23,458 nucleotides of DNA, taken from positions 14,947 to 38,404 of the forward strand of contig NWUY0300014087.1 of the NCBI GenBank assembly GCA_004151065.3, in the 5' to 3' direction. This stretch comes from Larix sibirica. Taxonomy: Eukaryota > Streptophyta > Pinopsida > Pinales > Pinaceae. Numbering within the stretch: the stretch's first letter is position 1; every line of letters begins with the position of its first letter. The position numbers and the translations under genes are program-made. The notes beneath the pieces were generated by a model. It did no database searches. It was not told the origin of the DNA and saw nothing but the letters and a program-made list of their open reading frames with translations. Of this stretch, positions 1 to 12,000 are shown in pieces.

Positions 1-72
1 TCTTCGATTTTCAGTTAAGATATAATAATATCGTTATCAAATTCTAAGCTATGAATTTTCTGTCAGTTCCAG

Positions 73-252
73 GGTTCGAGGATCATTTGTGAGCAAGGGT
101 TTGGAAAGGGAAAGCAAGCTTCCATCCCTGGTAAGATCCGGGTCTTTCAAAACCATCGTAGGTGCTCCTTTGGTCTTTGATGATGTGGTTGATCCCAACA
201 AAGAGAAATCAGTCTTGCCATGGCGTCATTTGTCGGTTGAACCTTCGAAAAG
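73..252 (+). CDS. Possible upstream coding exon of the TAF1C-like gene
   Basis: A frame open from about position 29 runs through VRGSFVSKG and SFKTIVGAPLVFDD to a stop near 326. AG acceptors sit at 65-66 and 71-72, and a possible donor AG|GTTTTT lies at 251-254. There is no in-frame ATG, so if this is coding it is an internal exon, with the start codon upstream of the window. GAPLVFDD resembles the short 'LGPL.FNP' motif near the N-terminus of plant TAF1C proteins, but the match is short. Ending at 252 leaves two bases of a codon, which does not fit the phase-0 start at 2540. Either a donor at 211/212 or 235/236 is used, or another exon lies between. It could also be a chance open frame. Confidence 0.4.
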
Positions 253-2539
253 GTTTTTATGTTGGTGTGAAAATTTCTATGATGAAGGAAATTCGTCTAA
301 GTTCTCTGTGTTTAAATTTGATGCTTAAATTTTTTCCATAAGGAAACGTAAAACTAAGATTTATGAGTTCAGTGTTGAAGGGAATAAAACCTTGTTCGAT
401 TTCGTTTTGAACAAAATGTGAAATTTTGTTGCTGGGAATTGTTGATTCCTCTTTCATGCGTCTAGAACTTGTAATGGTGAAATCGTTTGAACATTCCACC
501 TATTGATATGTATTAATGTGGAAAAGTGATGNTACAAATCATATCTGGAGGGGTCCCATTGGCCCCTAAAGGATGAAACATGAGCAATGATGAACACATG
601 AAGATCCCATGCGGCTAGATGGTCCCTCTGACCATGGTCAAATTTAGGTTTGACCAACGTCAAAAGTTCAAACTTGGTCAAAATTTGACCAAAATGCAAA
701 CTGATGTAAGGACCATATATAAAGCCTGTAGAGATGAAAAACACTTAATTATGACAAGTATTGATAAACAACTAAGTACAAGGTCCTATCCTACAACAAG
801 TGATCATCATGTGACTCTTTGCATGACTTATCCTCATAGCACAAAACATAACAAAACATAGCGTAAGAGTAAATGCATACATATCACCATCTAACATAAT
901 CATCACATAGTATTGCATAGATCAACCTTCCTCATGGGTGGAAGTGGATGGTCAAATAGTAAAAGGCTAGTCAAGTGGATTATTGATCAATGGAAGGCAT
1001 AGTTCACTCTTGGAGAAGAGGGGATAGCAGGGGCCTCTGTGACATTAGTTAGTTTGGAAAACACTAGGGAGCAGGGTGTCTCACAGATGGATGATGTGCT
1101 AGAAGGTACCCCCTTGACTTTAGCAAGCCCCCCTTTTATTTCGCTTTCACTTTTCATTTTCATTTTTCTTTTTGATACTTTTCTTTTTCTTTCTTTGGAT
1201 ATTTCTTTGAAGCACTTTCTTTGATGTGATAACAAAACCCTTAGACAAAATTTGCTCCAAAGAAAGATATATCAATTAAGCTCCAAAAGAGAGAGCTCCA
1301 AAGATCCAACCACGAGTTTAAATGAGGAAGTGATTCTCTTTATATAGGCGTAGCTCAACCTCCTTTACAATAACATATTCATTATTAATATTTCCTTATA
1401 TCTAGCCTAGGGTGGGTTAAAATAGTAAAAAAGCCCCAGTTACTTCTAAGAAATTCCTAACAAAGCAATAAAGTAAAGTGGTCAAAGCCACATGTACAAT
1501 ACAAGAGGTACACGGGTTCCCAAAATGAGAGGGCTCTTCCATCAAGCAAGATCAAATGCCACATGGCCTCCAAAGGCCCTTTCAACGAAAACTTCTTCAA
1601 TAAGCTATGTGGACAAGGAAGTTGAACCAAATTACCAATCATCATGTCCACCTCCAACTTAAAGGATTTCTTCGAAAGGGAAAAGTGCTCCACAAAATGT
1701 GCATAAGGCAACCTCAACCTCCCATATCATCTCATCAATTCATATTAGAAACATCCAGCTCAAACATAGTGAATCCAACAAGGAGAACAACTCCAAAAGT
1801 GGGGGGAGGGGATGGTTTCTTCTTCTCCAAGTCTTAAAATAAGTCCTACTACCAGTCAGTTTATCAATACCCAACATAATCATCCATACAATGTCCTTTG
1901 GACACAACATCTGACACACAACTGAAACTGTAGAATATCATCATAGGCATACATGTGAAGCACTGCATACTGGGATCCAAACTCAATGTCCAATAGTGGA
2001 GAAGTCCACTGTACAAAGGTTCGAATATGTATGTCAGGGGATCACAGAAGAAGTTCAGTAAATGACCTGGGGCCCTGCTCCAAGGCCCGGCCTACAAGAG
2101 CTGATCCAGCTGTGATCTCGGAATGCTCTCAATCCATCAATCACACATGATATATCTGTGAAGCTCACTGTAAAGGACTGAACAAAATCTGGTCTGCTCT
2201 GGCAAAAATGAGGAGTAATCTCCCCTACAGAATCTGTGATAACAGAATGATAAATCATGCCTGCTTAAATAGAGCCATTATACTTAACTACAAAACAAAA
2301 CCAATAAATACCTTTGTTTCTTAATGTGTTAAACATCTTTTATTTTCCAGCAATGATAGATTTTCTTCTCGTGTATCTGAATATTTTAACAAGTAATGTT
2401 GAAAGATGGAAGAACAAGGCATAAATATTCACTTCTTAGTGTCATCCTACTAGGGTTTGGCAAACTAAAACTTGTGTAGTTCAAGTCAGTGAAAGTTATC
2501 AATGAATGCAACTGATTTCTTGTGTAATTTATGTATCAG
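253..2539 (+). other. Intron 1 (or intron plus an unrecognised exon)
   Basis: This stretch separates the tentative first exon from exon 2. I see no convincing family sequence in either direction. About 500-870 looks like part of an LTR (W-box palindromes, then TATATAAAG), and about 1290-1400 holds a second TATA-like TTTATATAGG with flanking repeats. The frames open on either strand at 987-1860 and 2055-2258 have no recognised product and are probably transposon debris. One ambiguous base is at 532. Confidence 0.5.
636..724 (+). promoter_or_regulatory. W-box cluster with palindrome and TATA box, LTR-promoter-like
   Basis: Within 636-690 there are five TTGAC cores (as GGTCA/TTGACC on the two strands), including the 15-nt palindrome GGTCAAAATTTGACC at 676-690. 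TATATAAAG follows at 716-724, about 25 nt downstream. TTGAC(C/T) is the WRKY-binding W-box in plants. Cluster plus TATA is typical of stress-responsive retrotransposon LTR U3 regions. No paired LTR was found, so the assignment is tentative. Confidence 0.4.
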
Positions 2540-3079
2540 GCTTGCTGGAATCCGCACTTACCCGAAGAAAGTGCTGTTATTTTGGAAAATGGTGAGCTGC
2601 GCTTGTTTGATATAAGTTCTTGCGGAGAAGCTTTAAACTGTCCTGTGAAATTGAGTGGAAAGTCACTTCCTTTGGAACTTGCAAAACTTAGAAGTAGTGA
2701 CAATGCTTTTTCTAAAGAAAGATTAGCACGAAAAAAGTTTTGGCAAGGGATTTCAGAACTCGACTTTCAAAATATAGGAGACTGTAAAGAGAACTGGTGG
2801 CATTGTGAATATGGCTGGCATCCACGGATATTACTTGTTGCAGGATGGAATGAAGTCCGATTAGTTGATTTCAGGACTAAGAAAGAACAAAGCTCAGATT
2901 ATTCTAGTGTGTTAGCAAAGGCAAACCTTGAAGGATCCTTGTATTGTAGTTGTCCCTCAAGAAAAGATCGATTTGTTGCTTTTGCAAGGGCAGACTATGA
3001 TATGTTCCAATTTGCAGTTGCCTCAAAACAACACATCTTGCTGTTTGACTCTCGGCAACCTTTGACACCAATTCTACAG
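2540..3079 (+). CDS. TAF1C-like exon 2: propeller blades
   Basis: 540 nt, phase 0 at both ends, 180 residues. The acceptor is TATGTATCAG|GCT and the donor ACAG|GTAGTT. The stretch ACWNPHLPEESAVILENGEL followed by RLFDI, then WHPRILLVAGWNEVRLVDFR and QHILLFDSRQPLTPILQ, reads as successive WD-like strands of the family propeller. The only methionine is late (DMFQ), so a functional start inside this exon is unlikely and an upstream exon is required. Confidence 0.9.
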
Positions 3080-6000
3080 GTAGTTTCATCATGTTTCTTT
3101 GCCCTGCATATTGAAAAACAAAATTTGTATTTCAGCTGTCTGAAAATCCAGTTTCCATGGTGCCTATGTGAACTGTCATGTCAAATTGAATATATGATGT
3201 CTATATTTAGCATCTCTGAGTATATGAATGAGTAACTTTGAACGTACCAAGGTGTGTACCCTTGAGATATATATGCAATATATTTTGGTCTTGATGTAAG
3301 TTTTAACCAAATAGGTAACCCCAATGAGACATTCGCTGGTGTAATTGATAGAGATGTATTTAATTTTTGTACTAAAGTATGATTGAGTATTTTGTACAAG
3401 AGGTCCCTGTTATAACATTATTTGCAAGAACATTAAGATAGTTTGGAAATGCACCTATTTTTGTGGTATTGAACAGTTTCGTTGTCATTAGCTGCGCAGT
3501 GATAGTAGTTCAAAAATTGTGTCATAGCCAAAATTTCAAAACACATTTTCCTTTCTTTTGGTTTTCTTTTGCGGTTTATCATTTCTGGCTATTTCTTTGA
3601 GGAATATCTTATGACTGTACACTGTCTTATTTGTTAGGAGCAGAATGCTGTTTTACTCGTTGTTAAACGAATTCCATGTCTGCTAATTTCTCTATAAAAT
3701 TGTTTTCTTTTTTTTTCCAGTGGGAGCATGGATTAAAGCAGTCTCCAGGATATTTGCAAATGTGTAGGCTGTCAGAATTGCGCACTTCTATTAGGAATGA
3801 TTATAAGTGGGCATCTGATTCAGGTACGACTTGTTAAAATTCAGATATAAACTGAAACTTTTATTATCATCCTTGGAAGACCCAAACAAGATCTATGGGG
3901 TGTCAACAAAAACAGAAAACATAAGATTTATACAGCTCTATATAGCTGTATATAATATGTGATATGCAAGCATAAAATATCTCTCTCAAATTATATTGTA
4001 AATCAATAAATTTAATGAACTGTTTCTTTTCTATCTACGATTAAAAAAAGATTTTTAATTTCTTTCTATATTCTAATAACTCCTTGAACTTGGTGAATGT
4101 TTTTTTTTTTCAAGTGAGGCATGGTGAATGCTTATATGATTACTCGGTTCTTATTTCAGGTTATGCAATTTTAGCAACATCTTTCACATCCGGGGAAATC
4201 CGAGTATTTTGTTATGGTCCCCGACCATTGGATGATTTAAACCGTTTTGAAAATAGGAAATGTATTCTTCCATTTTCAGGTAATTCAGACATTCCTGATG
4301 TACTATATGCCTGGGAGCTTCCTTCAAAGATATCCACAGGGAATGGCATTTACACTGAAGATAATGCAAATGATATGGATGTTCAAAATGATCTACACTC
4401 GACAGATTTCGTTTATCCAAAAGTCAGCAATTCTTATTTGAATGCACAGCCAGAAAGCACAGTTGGCCTTTGCATTATTTCTGACCAGCCTTCAGTAATA
4501 ACATCGCCTATTAGTTCAGCCAAATCTGAAGAGTGTTCTTTCCTGGGTTTCAGTCTTATGCATTTGACAGGAACAGGTGATCTTGTGTCACAACAATATC
4601 AAGCTTCAAGGAAGCTTACTATGAACAGACCAAAGAGCAAAGTTTCTTCTGGGTTTATCACTAACTTTATAACACCATCTCACTATTCAAATTGTAAGAA
4701 TCTTGACTCAATAGCCAGTTCATTACATTTAATTTATGTCATGATAAATAATGCTGTTTTAATTAGCACATTGTCAGCTAATGATTGCAATGTCTCATGA
4801 TTGTTGGCAGTGGATTTACCAAAGAGTGCTGAACATACTTACAGAAGATTTTTGTATTTTGTGCATTGTATCCTTTTCATATGGATGTTCATTTTTCTCA
4901 AGCCTTAATGTTTCATTCATGATGTTTCAGTGCCACTAAATGGAATATTCATTGATTTCTTAGCTAAGATTGATTCATTTATTTTTTCGTTTAACGGCTT
5001 TCTAAGATTTAAAAACTGGCTCCACCCTGGAGGATGGAATATGGTCGGGTTCTGCAGCATGCCTTAAGTGCAAGACAAATGAAAGGGATTTATTTAAGTC
5101 CTCAGGTAACAGAAAGCACTGCTGCAGGCTGCAGCTTATATTTTTATTGTTAACAGCACTAGAAAACAGAGAAAACTGATGCCATTCTTTTATAAGTTCA
5201 ATTCAACAGGTGCGTGTTGCCCTTCAAACTGACAATTTTCAAATGCAGGCCAGGTGCTTTTGGATGAATTCACTGGTGGACTCAGGGAGGCCCACAATGC
5301 TAATATGCTTGGTTCTCTTCCTCCATTAAATGACATCTTCCATCACATTACAGTTCCTTGTAGCATGTATCCTTTCTCATTTTATTTTGCAACAGGATTT
5401 TTACAATATCATTATAGCAGTCTACTCTCTTGTAAGAATCTGTGCAGTTCACTAAGAATCTGTGTAGTTCACTATCCTGTAGAAATGCTTTCATATAATT
5501 GCATTCTTATTTACTTTTTGTGCTCATATTCACAAAGCTGAGCACATAGACATCAACGTCAGCTCTGTATAAAAGGGTATAAACTATAAAGCATTAAGCC
5601 TACTCTCACATACATTCCTGACTTATGCTTCCATAATTTGGAAAACCTTTCATCTCATCTTCCCATGCTAAATGTGTGAAGCTGATACCACAGTTCTTCT
5701 GCTTCCAAACATTTACACACCAGAACAGATACACAAAAAAGCTAACTTTTGCCATCAGCCGAAATTTTCTAATTCCACTTGTTGCTGGTAGCATGTCAAT
5801 AAAAAACAGTGGTCAATCTGATAGTACTGCATTGACATCCTGTAGTTAATGGCCATGAGCCAGAAGCATTTGTGTAACATGGGAAATGCTTCAGAAGTAA
5901 GATGGCCTCATCTCATGCGACATGGGATTAAATCTGACATCAGTTTCATTTTTTAGTTTTCTAATTTGCATACTGTTTTTCTAAGTTTCTTTTGCCCACT

Positions 6001-9000
6001 TTCAACAGTTTAGCTTGTGTATGGTGTAACTATGACATTATTGGTATTCTGGTGTCATCCTTTACATGTCAAGATATGAAATTTCATGCCAGAGATTGTG
6101 GATGAGCTTGCCTATGGACCTTTTGGAGTTGGCTGTTGCAACATATTCAGAGATTTGTTCATCAAAAGGGAATCCCCCTACAGAGTTTCTACAGATTTTT
6201 CCTCCTGATTATGTACGGATGCCACTTTTTCATTTTCAGAACTTACAAATTAAAAGCAAGCATAATTTTTCTGAACAAAATGATGCTCAGCTTTTATTGG
6301 GTCCTATCCTTCCTCTTCCCTTCTTACTTGCTCTGCAGCAGAAGGAAATGCATTTAGGGTCTATTGGTGAGGCTCCAACATCGGAGCATGAAAAAATAAA
6401 GGATCAGTGTCAATTCATTTTGAATACACTCAAGAATCTTAAGAAAGCTGATTTGATTCCTGAGGTTGATGGCTCCACTGTTGTGTCTCTTGCTGATGAC
6501 AGAGATATCTGGCCTTGTAAGCAAGATTTGAAGGAAGACAAGTGTTTGCTTCTCCATGAGCCGTCAGTGAATCCTCTTGAAGGAAAGGAGCAAAGTCTTC
6601 TCAACAATGGTAGATTTGTTAATGCTGAAGAGTTTGGGTGCGAAAGGATTGTTGATAGAAAAATGCATGATAAGTTTGTTGGCAGTGCATGTCACAATTT
6701 CCAATCTGAAAATGAAGCAAGAAGGCCAGTGATGTCTGAGTTGGATCAGAGCATCTGCCCAATTAATTTAAGCTTTGTTGGAGCAGGTATGTCTTTTACA
6801 GTTAGCTTCATTTTGTTTTATTTATATTGTCTTGCACGCAGTACAGAATGTAGGATTAATCAGTTGCTTTAAAAAGTCCTACAATGGGATGGTTGTTTTG
6901 TTCTACATCATATACAGGTACTAAACAAATACTGGAATGAAATTTTTCTTGTTCATTATCTGCCATCTGTTGCTATCTGGCTTTGTGCTGCACATGCTTA
7001 AAAAATTATATTGATGGAGTATTTAAATTAAGATGCTTTTTTTGTGCACTTTCAAGTTTCCAGATGTAATACGATTTGAATTGATCAACTGTCATGCTTA
7101 CATGTCTCAGTCTAGCAATAAAATGCTTTGACAAATATTGTTATATATTTTTCAAATTATATGTTTCTGTTTATTGGATACTCATAGACTTAAACATGTT
7201 GCATGCAAGTTCATGTATGTGCGAATATGCATACATTTACCCACACTATGCTATCCAGTTAAGACATCAGACTCCAGAGAGAGTCTATCCTATTAATAAT
7301 GTCTAGCAAACTTTGCAGCTTTCCTCTATACTAGATAGTCTTAGTCTAGCTTCTGCTGTACACACCAAATTCCTATATATATGGTCTAGCCATTCCCTGG
7401 TCGGTGAATCCCCCACTATTCAGATCCAGCCTTTCCATTGCACAACATTATCTGCAGGTTCAGACTCAGTCATGTATTCTGGTTTCTAGGGAAGATCCGT
7501 GTTCTGCTGCTACTACAGGCACACAATCTGATTCAGATTTGCAGATTCTTTTAGTCGTGCACACCATTAACACTCCTCATCATAGGAGGGATGGATCTGA
7601 GTCCTGGCATCTCTATGAACCATAATTCTCTCGGATCTTCCCATTGCACTGTTGATGCTGCCTTTGAACCTGAACAGAGTTGAAAATTCCCAAGAACTGA
7701 TCACAGTGGTGAAGAAGTCCCATCTACTGTTATGTCTCCTGTTTCTGTTCTTCCAGTGCTTGGTCCTGCTCAAATGGAGTCTCTGCTATCTGAATCTGGG
7801 CCATAAATGGTAAAAGTGGATTCTGCTCCATCAGACAATGCCATGAAGGGTGCCAGTGCAAGCAAGAGCTTGCCCCCAACACAGAGCAACCTGATCAATG
7901 AAAAACTTCAAGCAGGGTAGGGGTTATCTCTCGATAGTTGATACTGAGGCACCTGACTCTGGATTAAATGCAAATCAGGACGTCTTGGCAAAAACCAGTG
8001 CCTCACCCTTGCAGCACAATAGAAATTTAGAGTAGAGGGGCATCGTTTAATATTTTGTGTAAAATGCTGGATGAGGAAGCATTCAACTAGTGGTGCACTT
8101 TGAACTGGGAAGTAAGAGGGATTTCCTTGAACTCCTATTGGGGCCTTGGGTCCCAATATCCATGCTTACTTTAATTCGGAGGCAGCAGACAACTATGCTA
8201 CAATTTGGGATTTGGACAATTGATTGTTCCTTAGCCCATGTCCAATCTTGGGAGGCATGTTAATCAGTCTTAGTACCCCTTTCGGATTGAATTCCCTGCC
8301 CTCCAAATGGATATGAGGACTTTTGCTGATGTGTTGGCACAAGGTTTTGTTAAGTTGTTACATTGGTGACAGCAATCAGAGCCCCTTCTGCTCCTACCCA
8401 AGTCTGTGTTTAAGCTGATCTCAACAAAAAGTTGCCTCAGAATCTGAAACTTTTTGCAGTAGATGGCCTGCACCTACAAAAGATGAGTTATCTTAATCTT
8501 CTAAACGCTTGTTTTGCATTTTAAGGATAACACCACCAAATTAGGGATTGCCCCAACAAAATACTGCATCCTGCGCTAGCAAAGACCAATATTTGAGCAT
8601 CTAGTTTGCCTCACAGTTCTGTCATGAGTTCTTTCCTGAAAACAATGACATCTTAGTGTCTGGGTTCTAGAAGTTCACCCTATGCTAATCAAGCCACCAA
8701 AGTTCCGTCGCAGGATAGAAAATTTCTGATCCAACTTCCAACGTCACTCCTCCCTCAAACCAGCCCTGTAATATGCAGGGTAAGGAGGGTAGCAAATCAA
8801 GCAGTCCAGTAAGAGGAACGACATCAAACATAGACCTTTACATCTAGAAAAAGTCAACAGAGGAATGGATTGTCGACCATGGCCCAAATCTTACAAGCAA
8901 CCAGGCAATTATCCACATGCTCGATCATTTGTTTGGCGCATTTTGTGACTGAATGACTTTCACACCCCTTTTTATGCAAGCCCGTTTGAAAGATGTTGAT

Positions 9001-12000
9001 CTTGATGTCTTGGAATGTTAGAAGGTTGATAATTGATAATTCCCAACAAAAAGATGCTCGTGTGAAGTGTTTTGTCAAAGGATCAAACTAGACATTTCCT
9101 TCCTTTAGGGGGTAAAATCCATTTGTTTTGAACTTGGTTTGCAAATGGATTTTGTTGGGAAGGCCCCTTCTTATGTGCAGGGAATCAGCAAAGGAGTGGG
9201 GGTGTTGTCCTTGTTGTTTCCCCTCGGCTTACATGCTTAATTAAGGATGGTTCTAACTGTCTCATAAATGCATTTGGGCCAATTTTCTCCTGACAAGCAA
9301 GTTGTCCGGGTTTTGTTCTATATGTGCACCTAACTCAACATAGGATCAAACTAGCTTTTAGGGTTGAATAGCCCCCTCCTTACCTAATCTGGATTGGATT
9401 TTGGAAGGAGATTTTAATATGGTTGAATGGTCCAAAGACACAAGGAGGAAACTTCACATGTTTATCTAATAGTGAGCACAAAGCTTGGAACAAGTGGAAG
9501 GTTATGCTATAGGTTTTTGACCCCAATTGGAAGCAAGTCTCTTGATTATGGGAGATGGTTGACTTGGTCCAATTCAAGGTGTAGGCATGAACATATCCAA
9601 GCTAGAATGGATAGATTTTTATAGGCCCTAGGATGGAGCAACTTTTGTAAGAACTTTAGGCAAAGTTGTGGAAGTGCAGATCCAGACCCTAGGTTATAAC
9701 CATTTTCCTTTTGTTGCCTCCCCAATTGGACCACCATATGATGACCCCAATCGAATTCCATTTAAGCTCGATGTTTCTCATGTAGCTTCTTAAGATATAA
9801 CTCTTGGTTCATAATTTTTGGAACTTGGTAGTATGGTACCATGCCTTCAAAGAGATATGCATTGGATTCAGTGGTGGGAAGTTGTAATGCTTAGAATTGT
9901 CATGCTTCAAATTTGCAAAAGGTTAGTAGGCCTTCAAATCAAAATCTTAAGCAATGTATCATGTGCATTTAACAGCAAACCATGGCAATAATCAATATGA
10001 TTCAATACACCAATGAAATGATGATCCACATAAACTTGAACAAGAATCTTGTAACAACTAGGAACCAAGCATTAATTTATCATTGACATTAGGAAATAAG
10101 AATTTACTAAGTAGATTCGGTTATCACAAGGAGTTAAAACTTATTTCAAATGTGGATTAAAGCATTCACGTGTGAGATTGCACAACTAGTAGACCATGAA
10201 AAGTGCGAATTGCTTCCAAAAGTGTGAATTGACAAGGAGTTAGACATCACAATGAACAATTCCAAAGTCTAACCATTAGGCTTTTGCTTATGTGATTTAA
10301 CTAGGCATTCACAAGTTAATCATCAACTTATTGCATTAGATCATCACCACATGTGAATCATTAGGATCATAGCATACTTAGTACAATCTTTAAGATTTGT
10401 CTTATGTGGCAAAAGTATAACCTCAAAGCATGCTAAGTATGGAATAAGAAGGCAGATTTGATGTTAGATCCTATTTACCAACCATAGTAAGCATGCAAAT
10501 TTTTATTTAACTAGTGATCCAAAGAGAGACAAATTTGTGCAAGGTTAGTAGGCATTCTTAACAAACTACTGCTGTAACTTATAGATCTGAATAAACATAT
10601 AACAACAGTAAAAACCAGCAAGAAAAATAGATCTAACTAGCTTGTATGATGACTAGTAATAGTAAGCATGCATCTAGACTTCAATCTTTAAGGATCAAAC
10701 CCTACATCCACAGTACTAGTGTGCTTTTAAAGCTAATTTAGATGTGATTTGCTGTAGTTTTAGATCTGAAATTTGACAATGTAACAGCAAATAAAACTAG
10801 CAAGAAACTTAGTTCTAGCCATGTAGAATAGCTTACTAGTTAGGCACTTGAAGGACTTAAGGTAAAAGACCAAAACACACCCAAATTGTTAGGTTAAAGG
10901 TGATAGTTTTTAACTTAGATTATGAAGGTGTATGAGCTTATGCTCCTTAGGGTTTATAACTAGAAGTTTGATTCACAAAGGAGGAGGATCAAATCCCATC
11001 AGGTCTCTTTTGAAGATTAGATCCAAGTACCTACAAAATCAGAAAAATAGATGAGTAAGATTGAAAGTAAATGGAAGAAAATGGAAATGAAATAAAATGT
11101 AAACTACCAAACCCTATATATAGTGCCTCGAGGGAAGCACTTGTTGGGAAAATGGAGTCAAAAAGCAAAATGAAGGATGGAAAAGAATTTCAAGGGAGAG
11201 AGGAGGACAAGTCAATCCCTCTCCTTTGCTAGCCAAAGCAATAAAGTAAATCTCCTACTTCAAGTGATTTGTAGGTATATTGTGATCATCAATAGGAAAA
11301 GCAATCCATCTAAACACAAAAACCCATCAAATGTTAGTAAAACACCTAGTGATTGAAGTTGAAAATGAACAAAAGAGGTTACAGCAATCCAGTGAAACAA
11401 AAGCAACTTCAAACATAAAGGACAAGGTTGCAGCAATCATCCTATACCTTACTAAGTATAAGCAAAATCTAAACAAGATTACCTCAAACCCTTGTGAAGA
11501 CAACGTCCACCCTCCACATTACAAATGCACCATTAAACACCAACAAGAAGATCCCCAAGAACAAATAGAACAAGAGACAACAGAGTATTATTACTTCATT
11601 AGCCAAATTTCGACACGAAGAGAGAAATCAATCCTTCCTTTTATAGGCTAAGCAAGGCGGATTTCTCTTGAGATGAGGTCAGAAGGTTGTTAGATGAGTT
11701 TGATATATAAGTGATGATCTCTAAATGAGAAGATATAGATCTAGGGTCTAGATCAATTCTCTTACAACAAGAATTTATGCCAACTAGCCAAGTCATTAAA
11801 CTCAATGAGGACAAATTCAACCCTTGACAAGTAAAAATTAGTAAATAATCTCAATACCATGGGTCTGCTTCAATACAAGTAGTAAAAACTGCTAGCAATG
11901 CTGAAACCCAGGGCCAAAAACTATGTGTTGTTTCCTCGATTCAAGGAATGGGCAAATCCATACTCAATGAAGAAGTCGTTGGGCCACACGAATTAGCTTA

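Noticed and set aside
619-861. 80-residue plus-strand frame
   Set aside because: It overlaps the W-box/TATA region, has no family sequence, and is best read as non-coding LTR-like DNA.
1457-1717. 86-residue minus-strand frame (MRLPYAHFVEHFSL...)
   Set aside because: It reads like protein but carries no motif I can name. It may be retroelement debris, and I could not support a feature.
5254-5541. Reading exon 7 straight through to the stop at 5541
   Set aside because: The sequence loses family similarity exactly at the U12 donor (5367), and splicing to 6074 restores a conserved block.
9380-9761. Minus-strand frames opposite the LINE fragment
   Set aside because: These are antisense shadows of the endonuclease domain.
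11331-11651. 106-residue plus-strand frame rich in Lys, Gln, Glu and Thr
   Set aside because: Low-complexity composition, no domain, inside a large intron among repeats. Chance or transposon debris is more likely.
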